A stretch of DNA of 64,000 bases from contig CABUHS010000003.1 of the NCBI GenBank assembly GCA_902491535.1, positions 1 through 64,000 of the forward strand, given 5' to 3'. Positions 43,714 through 51,113 of this stretch are shown one piece after another. Numbering within the stretch: the first letter of the stretch is position 1; each line of letters starts with the position of its first letter. This DNA is from an uncultured Eubacteriales bacterium. Its GTDB lineage: Bacteria; Bacillota; Clostridia; Oscillospirales; CAG-272. Made by a program: the position numbers and the translations under genes. Below the pieces are notes generated by a model, which ran no database searches, was not told the origin of the DNA, and saw nothing but the letters and a program-made list of their open reading frames with translations.

Positions 43714-43844
43714 TATTATTCCGTTCCTTTCTTAATATGACGACAGAAATAATTTCTTATTATGATATCATATTAGTGTTAACTTATTTTTAAAACTTAT
43801 TTTTTGTTATGTTAATAATAAAACATTTTATGACTGCTTAGGAA

Positions 43845-44702
43845 TTATTTTGTTTCCGCCGCATATCTGCTGTGGAGCTGATGCCAGAATTCAAGTGTTT
43901 CAAAACCGCGTTCAAGCTGATTGCACAGGTATGCTTCGCATACAGTGCAAAATTCGTTCATAAGCTCCGGAGCAAGTGAAAATGACAGAAAACGCTTAAC
44001 CGATGCATTTTCGATGAAACGCAGGGCTTCGAGTGTTGACGGAGCGAGAATTTTTACGGGAACAGCTCCTCTTTCCATTTCATTTAGCGGCATGAGTTTG
44101 TTGTTTATATCCTGCTTTATGCTTTTTTTGACACATGCTCCGCACCTGAGTGTTCCGCCGATGAGATCGAGCGTCATGCTTTCGGCATTTTGTAAACCGC
44201 AATCGGCACATCCCGAAAGCTCCGGAGCAAAGCCTTCCGTTGTTATCGCCTTGAATTCGAATGCAGCCTTTATCTGTTCCTGAGGCTTTTTGCAGGTCAT
44301 TACGGCATAGAGGGTATTGAGCATGAGGCGAAGCATTTCATCGGCGCCTTCGGCATGTCCCTCGGGACAAAGCTCACAGCATATGTCAAAAAAGTACTGT
44401 ACGAGCGCATAGCAATCGAGTTCGAGTCTTATCGGATAAAATGTTTCTATCGGAAGTGCTTCGCGCAGCCAGAAGCGTCCGCCTTTCTGATATACTGTAA
44501 TTTCGCTGAAGCACATGAGCTGGGAGGACATCATATATTTGCTTTTGATGCTGCGGGCGCCTTTTGCCATGACAGAGATTCTTCCGTATTCTGCGGTAAG
44601 TACAGAAAGAAGCTTGTCGGTCTCGCCTATTATTATTTCGCGTACGACGAGTCCGCGTATACGCGGAACTGAGTGTTCGCTTTTTTCATGACTGTAAGGC
44701 AT
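43845..44702 (-). CDS. recO: DNA repair protein RecO
   Basis: RecO loads RecA onto SSB-coated DNA with RecR. The 285-aa protein has the N-terminal OB fold (RGLVVREIIIGETDKLLSVLTAEYG), a helical domain, and the zinc module CADC ... CGAC (about 166-195) typical of Gram-positive RecO. AAGGGGGG lies upstream of the ATG. It follows era by 115 bases on the same strand; era-recO order is conserved across Bacillota and suggests one transcript from the era promoter. Confidence 0.95.
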   Translation of the reverse strand: MPYSHEKSEHSVPRIRGLVVREIIIGETDKLLSVLTAEYGRISVMAKGARSIKSKYMMSSQLMCFSEITVYQKGGRFWLREALPIETFYPIRLELDCYALVQYFFDICCELCPEGHAEGADEMLRLMLNTLYAVMTCKKPQEQIKAAFEFKAITTEGFAPELSGCADCGLQNAESMTLDLIGGTLRCGACVKKSIKQDINNKLMPLNEMERGAVPVKILAPSTLEALRFIENASVKRFLSFSLAPELMNEFCTVCEAYLCNQLERGFETLEFWHQLHSRYAAETK

Positions 44703-44817
44703 ATAAAGCCCCCCTTCGGTTATCCGATATGGTAAACGGTTCGCTTTACGGAATATTTGAGCCGTATTGTATCACATAATTGTTTATAAGTTTATAAAAT
44801 TTACGGATTATTATTTA

Positions 44818-45714
44818 TTATTCAAAATCCTTTTTAAGATTGTATCCGAAATCGTTGAGATAGAAGTTGCTGTCGCGCCACTTCTCTTTGACCTTTACCC
44901 AAAGATCGAGATGTACCTTGACCCCGAAGAATGCTTCGAGATCCTCACGGGAATATGTTCCGATCCGCTTCAGCATTTCTCCGCCCTTGCCTATTATAAT
45001 CCGTTTATGGGACTCTCTTTCGCAGAAAATCTCGGCTCTGATGCGTATGAGCGTCTTTTCATCGGTGAACTCTTCAATGGTTACCGCAGTTCCGTGCGGG
45101 ATCTCGTCTTTGAGTAAACGAAGGATCTTTTCGCGGATGATTTCTGCGACGAGCTTGCGCTCCGGTTGGTCGGTTATCATATCATCAGGGAAGAACCACG
45201 GACTTTCGACCAGGAATTTTCCTGCTTCATCTATTACTTCGCGTATTCCTTTCTCCTTAAGCGCGGAGATCGGTACTACCGAATCGAACTGATATTCATC
45301 GTTGAACAGTTGTATTGTCTGCGCTATCTTTGACGCATCCGAGCGGTCGATCTTATTGATAACCAGGATCGTGGGAACGGACATTTTTTTCAGCTTTTCA
45401 ATTATGTCGTATTCGATTCTGTGAATTTTGGGCTCTGCTTCAACTACAAGTATTGCCGCATCTGTCTCTCCCATCGTTTTCTCGACCGTTCCGACCATGT
45501 AATTCCCGAGCTTTGTACGTGGTGTGTGCATACCGGGTGTATCTATGAAAACATACTGGTTTTCGTCCTCTGTCAGTATTCCGGTTATCCTGTTTCTTGT
45601 GGTCTGGGGTTTTGATGATACGATCGTTATTTTCTCTCCGACCATTGCGTTAAGCAGTGTTGATTTTCCGACGTTCGGACGGCCGAGAATTGCTATAAAT
45701 CCGGTTTTTGTCAT
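44818..45714 (-). CDS. era: GTPase Era
   Basis: Era binds the 3' end of 16S rRNA during small-subunit maturation. The 298-aa protein has G1 GRPNVGKST, G2 SSKPQTTRNRITG, G3 DTPGMHTP, G4 NKID, and a KH domain with IIGKGGEMLKRIG near the C-terminus. I chose the ATG at 45714, with AAAAGGAA 10 bases upstream and normal family length; a 44-codon upstream extension has no conserved sequence and runs into the promoter. Confidence 0.96.
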   Translation of the reverse strand: MTKTGFIAILGRPNVGKSTLLNAMVGEKITIVSSKPQTTRNRITGILTEDENQYVFIDTPGMHTPRTKLGNYMVGTVEKTMGETDAAILVVEAEPKIHRIEYDIIEKLKKMSVPTILVINKIDRSDASKIAQTIQLFNDEYQFDSVVPISALKEKGIREVIDEAGKFLVESPWFFPDDMITDQPERKLVAEIIREKILRLLKDEIPHGTAVTIEEFTDEKTLIRIRAEIFCERESHKRIIIGKGGEMLKRIGTYSREDLEAFFGVKVHLDLWVKVKEKWRDSNFYLNDFGYNLKKDFE

Positions 45715-45759
45715 ATATATAATTCCTTTTTTCCGGTACCGCTTATCGGCGTACCGATT

Positions 45760-45788
45760 TTTATAAGTCGGCGGATATATCTTGTAAA
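45760..45788 (-). promoter_or_regulatory. Sigma-A promoter of era-recO
   Basis: On the minus strand, TTTACA and TATAAA with a 17-base spacer, just after the aminopeptidase terminator and about 46 bases before the era ATG. Confidence 0.7.
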
Positions 45789-45796
45789 TCAAAGCG

Positions 45797-45833
45797 AAAA
45801 CACAGTACGGTGCGCTGCACCGTTCTGTGTTTT
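45797..45833 (-). terminator. Terminator of the M18 aminopeptidase
   Basis: Arms AAAACACAG-ACGGTGC / GCACCGT-CTGTGTTTT with one internal mismatch and a 3-base loop; on the minus strand it runs into TTTTCGCTTTG. Confidence 0.85.
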
Positions 45834-45861
45834 CCGATATCCGCATGTTTTTTACGTGCGT

Positions 45862-47274
45862 TTATGCGTTGAACGCACAGAGTGCGAGATGAGTCATATA
45901 GAGATCGGTCTTGGATACGGTCTCGTACGGAGCATGCATCGAAAGTACCGGAACTCCGAGATCGACTGTGTCGATTCCGTGGCGGGCGATATATGCAGCT
46001 ACTGTTCCGCCGCCGCCTGCGTCGACCTTTCCGAGTTCGGCTGTCTGCCATGTGATTCCGGCGCCGTCGAGCATACGGCGTATTTTACCGACAAATTCTG
46101 CACTTGCGTCCGATGTGTCGTACTTTCCGCGCGATCCGGTATATTTGCTCATGACTACACCGCGGTTGATGAAGGATGAGTTTTTGTTTTCGTATACATC
46201 GGGGTATATGGGATCGAATGCCGCACTTACATCTGCGGACAGACAAGCCGAAGCTGCACGCGCAGCAGCCTCATTTGCACCGAGCGCGCCGCAGACTGCG
46301 GATATTATATCGGTCATTATATCGCACTGCATACCGGAAACACCTTCGCTTCCGATCTCTTCCTTGTCGGCAAGTATGACTATGAGCGAGTGCGGAGAGT
46401 CTGCATTTTCAAAAAGTGCGGTAAGCTCGGGATATGCACAGACTCTGTCGTCGTGTCCGTATGCGCCGATAAGCGAACGGTCAAATCCGATGTCTCGTGC
46501 CTTTGCAGCCGGTACGGCGCAAAGCTCTGCGCTTATGAAATCGGATTCTACAATTCCGTATTTTTCGTTGAGAAGCTTCATAGTATTGAGCTTTATGCGT
46601 TCGGACGCATCTTCATCAGGATACGGTTCTGAGCCGATAAGAACGTTGAGGTTTTCTCCTTTGACGACCTTTGACATCGGTTGGGACATTTGCTCAGAAG
46701 AGAGATGAACAAGAAGATCGGTCATGATAAATACGGGGTCGGACGGATCTTCACCGACCGATACGTTAATTACCGAGCCGTCTGCTCTGACTATCGTTCC
46801 GTGGATTGCAAGCGGTACGGTAAGCCACTGATATTTCTTTATGCCGCCGTAGTAGTGTGTCTTGAAATAGCTCAGGCCGCCGTCCTCGAAAAGCGGGTGT
46901 TGCTTAAGATCGACACGGGGAGAATCTATGTGAGCCGCAGATATGCGAAAGCCGTCTTTTTCGAGATTCTCACTGCCGACCGTGAAAAGATAGAGCGCTT
47001 TACCGCGGTTGTTATAATAGTATCTTCCGCCGCGTGAGATGCTGTCGCCGAAATGATATTCGGAAAAACCGTTTTCTTCAGCCATTTTTACGGCGCAGCA
47101 TACAGCTTCGCGTTCTGTTTTCGCGCTGTCGAGGAATTTCATGTATCCCTCAGCATAGTCTGACACTGCCTTTTTGGCAGTATCGTCAAGTGTATCGTAT
47201 GCGTTTTTAGGTTTGAATAACAGACGCTCGCTCAGCGCCTTTGTTTTATCACTGTTATTATTTTGATTGTTCAT
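45862..47274 (-). CDS. M18 family aminopeptidase
   Basis: This is a di-zinc exopeptidase of the aspartyl aminopeptidase family that releases N-terminal residues from peptides in the cytosol. The 470-aa sequence carries the metal ligands in SAAHIDSPR (His), GHDDRV (bridging Asp), DKEEIGS (catalytic Glu pair), SADVSAAFDP (Asp) and LSMHAPYE (His). A short Asn-rich N-terminus precedes the conserved start. AAAGGA lies 12 bases before the ATG. It has its own promoter (47378-47406) and terminator, so it forms a single-gene unit. Confidence 0.94.
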   Translation of the reverse strand: MNNQNNNSDKTKALSERLLFKPKNAYDTLDDTAKKAVSDYAEGYMKFLDSAKTEREAVCCAVKMAEENGFSEYHFGDSISRGGRYYYNNRGKALYLFTVGSENLEKDGFRISAAHIDSPRVDLKQHPLFEDGGLSYFKTHYYGGIKKYQWLTVPLAIHGTIVRADGSVINVSVGEDPSDPVFIMTDLLVHLSSEQMSQPMSKVVKGENLNVLIGSEPYPDEDASERIKLNTMKLLNEKYGIVESDFISAELCAVPAAKARDIGFDRSLIGAYGHDDRVCAYPELTALFENADSPHSLIVILADKEEIGSEGVSGMQCDIMTDIISAVCGALGANEAAARAASACLSADVSAAFDPIYPDVYENKNSSFINRGVVMSKYTGSRGKYDTSDASAEFVGKIRRMLDGAGITWQTAELGKVDAGGGGTVAAYIARHGIDTVDLGVPVLSMHAPYETVSKTDLYMTHLALCAFNA

Positions 47275-47377
47275 TGCAGTCTGATTCCTTTCTGCCGGAG
47301 AGGGGGATCTTTCCCGTTCTACCGTAAGTTTTTAATAACTACACTATATTATAGGAATACAAATTTCTTTTTAATCC

Positions 47378-47406
47378 ATTTTAATACAGATATAATTTTT
47401 TGTCAA
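47378..47406 (-). promoter_or_regulatory. Promoter of the M18 aminopeptidase
   Basis: On the minus strand, perfect TTGACA, 17 bases, TAAAAT; about 100 bases before the ATG. Confidence 0.75.
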
Positions 47407-47581
47407 GCATATAACTCTATGTGTATGGAAAATAATTATTTTCAGATATGAACAGACAGGGGATTTACGGATCAATACGCCGAAAGCGGGTGATATATTG
47501 TTTTTTTGTTACCTGGATGCAGACTGTATACAGCGGCATTTAAATATTATCAAAATAATTATATATAATTGCATGCGCAAA

Positions 47582-47610
47582 TTGACAAGCCGTGTAAAAT
47601 GTGTTAAAAT
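47582..47610 (+). promoter_or_regulatory. Promoter of the sigma-LRR fusion gene
   Basis: Perfect TTGACA, 17 bases, TAAAAT, with a TG one base before the -10 (TGTTAAAAT). It is flanked by the inverted repeat ATTGACA / TGTCAAT. Confidence 0.78.
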
Positions 47611-47763
47611 GTCAATATAAATATCGGAAAAACGGTTTTTAATAAACAGGTATAATTTATAACATTATTTTCAGAGCGTATCGCATATGCGACCGGCGTT
47701 CTGCACCGCTGCGGCATTATAACATCGCTCGGTGAAGTAACAAGGAAAGGAATTGCTGTAACT

Positions 47764-49473
47764 ATGGATATAACAGAACTTATCGGACGTGCCGTGTCGG
47801 GTGATAAACGTGCCGTATTCGGTCTGTACGATGCATATAAGAACAATATTTATTATTTGTGCAATAAGCTTGTCGGAAATAACGGAGATGCCGCTGCGGG
47901 GATGCTGCAATCTACCTTTATGCATGTGTTCGGAAAGCTCGGACTTCTAAAAAATCCGGATACTTTCGGAGCATGGAGTTACACTACTGCGGCAAAGCGT
48001 TGCCGCTCGTATCTTGCCGGAACAGGATCTCCGCTTGACTTTTCTGCTGTTTCCGCAAAGCTTCCGGATGGTGCCGGAGATGCAGACAGATTTCCGTACA
48101 GTCTTCAGTCGATAGGCTCAGAAATTTTGTCGGACGAACAGGCATGCTCGGCGATCGAGGAAGCAGTGGACATGCTTCCGGCACCCGAACGTTTTGCTGT
48201 GCTTATGTTCTTTTTCTGCCGTCTTGATCCAGAGCAGATAGCGAGAAACATGCAGACTTCTCCGGAAAATATCCGTAAATGCATTATTTCCGGCGCAGGT
48301 ATTATAGGAAATGAGGTCAAGAAAAGAAGCGCGGAGCTTCCTTCTCTTTCAAAATACCGCGGTGCGGCGGAACTCGGCGATATTCTCAAAGCAAGAGCGG
48401 ATACTATTGGCGTTCCAGACCGTATATCGGATACGATCGTTGCGACCGGGATGTCTCTTGTCTCATCGTTTGCCGAATCATCTCAGGAAAATCAGGATTA
48501 TACTTACGAGGATAATTCGGCATCCGGCAAAGGTTCGGGAAACAGAGCTGCCGGCGTGATTATAATGGTAATTTTAATTCTTCTTATCGGTGCAGTGGCT
48601 GTGTTTGCCGTTAAATTTTTACCCGGTATAGTGGGCGGCGATAGCCCCGTGAATACCGGTGATGTCGGCAGCACATCTGCCGTAGAGTCGGTTTCCGATG
48701 AACCCCGGACGTCGGGAGTTCCGGCTACGGATTCAGCTGCCGTAACCGATCCGGTCACCGATGCGGCTACCGAACCGGTAACTGATGCAGTAACAGTGCC
48801 TCCGGAACGTCAGGATCCTCCCCCTGTTCAGAGTGATTACACTTTTGTCCGCGGAACAGACGGAAGTGTTACCATAACCAAATATAACGGCAAAGATGAA
48901 CAGGTTACTATACCTTCAGCGGTTGACGGCGCACCGGTTCGTGCTATCGGAGAGAGTGCATTCAGAGAAAACAAGACCGTTAAAAAGGTTGTTATCCCCG
49001 ACGGCGTTCAGTATATCGGAACATATGCGTTCCTCAATTGCAGTGCGCTCGAGGATGTGACCGTTCCCTCAAGCGTAAAGAGTGTCGGACTTACTGTTCT
49101 CGGCGGAACAAAATGGCTTGAGAGCCATACTGAAGAGTTTGTCATTATAGGAGACGGCGTACTGATAAAGATAAACTCTAAAAGCAGAGATATAACCGTT
49201 CCGAGCGGAGTGAAATATATTTCGAATGCATTTTACTATATAGGTACGGTAGAAAACATTACTCTTCCGTCATCGGTATGGGGAATAGGCGAGCTTGCAT
49301 TTACCGTTTGTATAAAACTGAATACGATAAATATTCCTGCGTCTGTTACTTCAATTCATAATGAGGCTATATATCAATGCGATGTGCTGTCTGCAATCAA
49401 TGCACCGAGCGGCAGCACCGCTGCAAAATGGTGTACGGAACACGGCTACGGAGCTGTTTTAAAGTCTCAGTAA
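47764..49473 (+). CDS. Sigma-70-like (ECF) domain fused to a membrane helix and extracytoplasmic BspA-type LRR domain
   Basis: Residues 1-200 look like an ECF sigma factor. The region 2-like part (about 16-85) contains AVFGLYDAYKNNIYYLCNKLVGN and FGAWSYTTAAKRCRSYL. The region 4-like part (about 128-190) contains AVDMLPAPERFAVLMFFFCRLDPEQIARNM and a helix-turn-helix. A single membrane helix follows (about 261-285, VIIMVILILLIGAVAVFAV), then a Thr/Asp/Pro-rich linker (about 290-345) and a BspA-type leucine-rich domain (about 350-555) with repeats such as VVIPDGVQYIGTYAFLNCSAL and ITLPSSVWGIGELAFTVC. The likely topology is N-in, C-out. The sigma domain is diverged, so it may be inactive. AAAGGAA is 12 bases upstream. 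No anti-sigma gene is adjacent. Confidence 0.78.
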   Translation: MDITELIGRAVSGDKRAVFGLYDAYKNNIYYLCNKLVGNNGDAAAGMLQSTFMHVFGKLGLLKNPDTFGAWSYTTAAKRCRSYLAGTGSPLDFSAVSAKLPDGAGDADRFPYSLQSIGSEILSDEQACSAIEEAVDMLPAPERFAVLMFFFCRLDPEQIARNMQTSPENIRKCIISGAGIIGNEVKKRSAELPSLSKYRGAAELGDILKARADTIGVPDRISDTIVATGMSLVSSFAESSQENQDYTYEDNSASGKGSGNRAAGVIIMVILILLIGAVAVFAVKFLPGIVGGDSPVNTGDVGSTSAVESVSDEPRTSGVPATDSAAVTDPVTDAATEPVTDAVTVPPERQDPPPVQSDYTFVRGTDGSVTITKYNGKDEQVTIPSAVDGAPVRAIGESAFRENKTVKKVVIPDGVQYIGTYAFLNCSALEDVTVPSSVKSVGLTVLGGTKWLESHTEEFVIIGDGVLIKINSKSRDITVPSGVKYISNAFYYIGTVENITLPSSVWGIGELAFTVCIKLNTINIPASVTSIHNEAIYQCDVLSAINAPSGSTAAKWCTEHGYGAVLKSQ

Positions 49474-49497
49474 GAAATAAAAAATATTAAATTTACT

Positions 49498-49541
49498 GCA
49501 GGTCCGTTTTGCATCGTAAGGGGCAAAACAGGCCTGCTTGT
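49498..49541 (+). terminator. Terminator after the sigma-LRR gene
   Basis: Two-part stem GCAGG / CCTGC and GTTTTGC / GCAAAAC with a small internal loop, followed by TTGTTTGG. The T run is interrupted. Confidence 0.65.
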
Positions 49542-49586
49542 TTGGAATCGGTAAATAAATTTGATCGGCAGTGTGAGGATTTTGAA

Positions 49587-49615
49587 TTAACTTTTTATCT
49601 GTTTTTGGCTATGAT
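49587..49615 (+). promoter_or_regulatory. Possible promoter of the CDF transporter gene
   Basis: TTAACT, 17 bases, TATGAT; both boxes deviate from consensus. About 70 bases before the chosen ATG. Confidence 0.4.
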
Positions 49616-49689
49616 AAAAAACATCTCTGCTTCGGAATAAATTCAAAGAACAGTTGCCGATACCGCTGTATGACAAAATGGAGATTTTT

Positions 49690-50865
49690 ATGACAGATCT
49701 GCTTGTTAAGCTGTTTGTAAAGAATAGTGATGATGTAAAAAATTCCGCAGTACGGACTGCATACGGCAGACTTGCCGGTATTGTTGGTATCATATGTAAT
49801 GTACTACTTTTCGCGGGAAAGCTTGCGGTGGGAACGCTGTCAGGCTCTGTATCGGTTACCGCAGATGCATTTAACAACCTTTCTGATGCATCTTCGAGCA
49901 TTATAAGTCTTATCGGATTTAAGCTTGCCGAAATGCCCGCCGACAGGGAACATCCTTACGGACACGGACGGTATGAATATATCTCAGGACTTGTGGTTGC
50001 GGCTCTTGTTATGGTTATCGGAGTCGAGCTTTTTAAAACGAGCGTTGAGAAGATATTTAATCCTGAGGAGGTCTCATTCAGTATAGTTACAGCAGTTGTC
50101 CTTGCTGTATCCGCACTCGTGAAATGCTGGATGATGTTCTTCGGACGCAAGCTCGGAAAGAGGATAAATTCTCAAACTCTTATTGCCGCCGCAGCCGACA
50201 GCCGAAACGATGTTATCTCGACCTGCGCAGTTCTTGCCGCATCTGTTATATCGCATTTTTCGGGTATAGAGCTTGACGGGTATGTGGGACTTGCCGTTGC
50301 AGTGTTTATCGTAATAAACGGCTACGGTCTGATAAAGGAGACTCTTGATCCGATTCTCGGACGCGCTCCGGAACCGGAGAGAATAAAAGCGATACATGAT
50401 AAGATCATGAGCTATGACGGTGTACTCGGGATGCATGATCTTATAATACATGATTACGGTCCCGGCAGGCAGTTTGCCAGTGTTCATGTAGAAATGCCGG
50501 CGGAGATCGATCCGCTTATAAGTCATGACCTTATGGATAATATCGAAAAGGATTTCTGGATGTCAGAGTCGCTGCATATGAGTGTACACTATGATCCTGT
50601 TGTAACGACCGATCCGGAAGTATGTGAATTCCGATCATGGCTTACTGAAAATATTTCGCGCATAGACACCGGTCTTTCCGCACATGATATACGTATGGTA
50701 AAGGGAAATACTCACACAAATGTAATATTTGACTGTGTATTGCCGATTGATTCTAAGATGAGCGATAACGAGCTTAAAGAAAAAGTCAGTTCGGCTGTAG
50801 AAGAAAAGTTTCCTGATTACAGGTGTGTTATCTCTATAGATCGCGGATATACTACTGATGATTGA
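49690..50865 (+). CDS. Cation diffusion facilitator (CDF) family transporter
   Basis: This is a predicted proton-coupled exporter of divalent metals such as Zn, Fe or Mn. The 391-aa protein has six membrane helices (about 25-225). Metal-site acidic residues lie in helix 2 (SVTADAFNNLSDASSS) and helix 5 (AAADSRNDVIST), with the conserved loop HPYGHGRYEYI. A long cytoplasmic C-terminal domain follows, with His and Asp residues (HDLIIHDYGPG, FASVHVEMP). The C-terminal part, about 100 residues beyond the usual CDF cytoplasmic domain, contains a second similar fold. ATG at 49690 has GGAGA 5 bases upstream. It lies beside a Mn-riboswitch ATPase, so Mn export is plausible. Confidence 0.92.
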   Translation: MTDLLVKLFVKNSDDVKNSAVRTAYGRLAGIVGIICNVLLFAGKLAVGTLSGSVSVTADAFNNLSDASSSIISLIGFKLAEMPADREHPYGHGRYEYISGLVVAALVMVIGVELFKTSVEKIFNPEEVSFSIVTAVVLAVSALVKCWMMFFGRKLGKRINSQTLIAAAADSRNDVISTCAVLAASVISHFSGIELDGYVGLAVAVFIVINGYGLIKETLDPILGRAPEPERIKAIHDKIMSYDGVLGMHDLIIHDYGPGRQFASVHVEMPAEIDPLISHDLMDNIEKDFWMSESLHMSVHYDPVVTTDPEVCEFRSWLTENISRIDTGLSAHDIRMVKGNTHTNVIFDCVLPIDSKMSDNELKEKVSSAVEEKFPDYRCVISIDRGYTTDD

Positions 50866-50891
50866 AAAAGAAGCAAAATTGTTGAAAATAC

Positions 50892-50920
50892 TTGCAAAAA
50901 ATTAAAAAGTGTGCTATACT
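50892..50920 (+). promoter_or_regulatory. Promoter driving the riboswitch and P-type ATPase
   Basis: TTGCAA, 17 bases, TATACT with extended -10 TGCTATACT. Transcription would start about 35 bases before the aptamer. Confidence 0.8.
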
Positions 50921-50960
50921 TAATTAAGTAATAAAAGTTTTTTATGATATTACTAATATA

Positions 50961-51055
50961 ATATGAGGGAGTAATTCCGCATACTATGTGTGACAAAGTC
51001 AACATCGTGGTACATTATGTGTGCCTGGCTTGTCTGTAGAGAATGAGACTCATAT
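50961..51055 (+). promoter_or_regulatory. yybP-ykoY (Mn2+) riboswitch aptamer
   Basis: The leader of the P-type ATPase gene has the hallmarks of the yybP-ykoY class. There is a conserved GAGGGAGTA just inside P1, GTCAACAT in the junction loop, a CCTGGC segment, and GAGACT closing the aptamer. P1 pairs ATATGAG (50961-50967) with CTCATAT (51049-51055). The same CTCATAT is the start of the left arm of the terminator at 51048-51090. Metal binding that stabilises P1 would therefore block the terminator and turn the gene on. This class is known to bind Mn2+ and often controls P-type ATPases. The call rests on reading motifs; no covariance search was run. Confidence 0.82.
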
Positions 51056-51090
51056 ACAGTGCATTGCGCTGTATATGAGTTTATTTTTTT
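51048..51090 (+). terminator. Riboswitch-controlled terminator upstream of the P-type ATPase
   Basis: 12-bp arms ACTCATATACAG / CTGTATATGAGT, extended by a few inner pairs, followed by TTATTTTTTT. The left arm overlaps the 3' strand of riboswitch P1, and the ATPase start lies 24 bases beyond. Confidence 0.92.
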
Positions 51091-51113
51091 AACATATGAA
51101 AAGGAGAGGGAAA

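Larger units (their letters stand above)
47275..47763. other. Divergent regulatory region between the aminopeptidase and sigma-LRR genes
   Basis: This 489-base AT-rich spacer contains no ORF with a ribosome site. It has a promoter for each gene, both with TTGACA, 17 bases and TAAAAT. An inverted pair ATTGACA (47581-47587) / TGTCAAT (47610-47616) flanks the plus-strand promoter. The plus-strand leader is about 145 nt. Confidence 0.6.
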
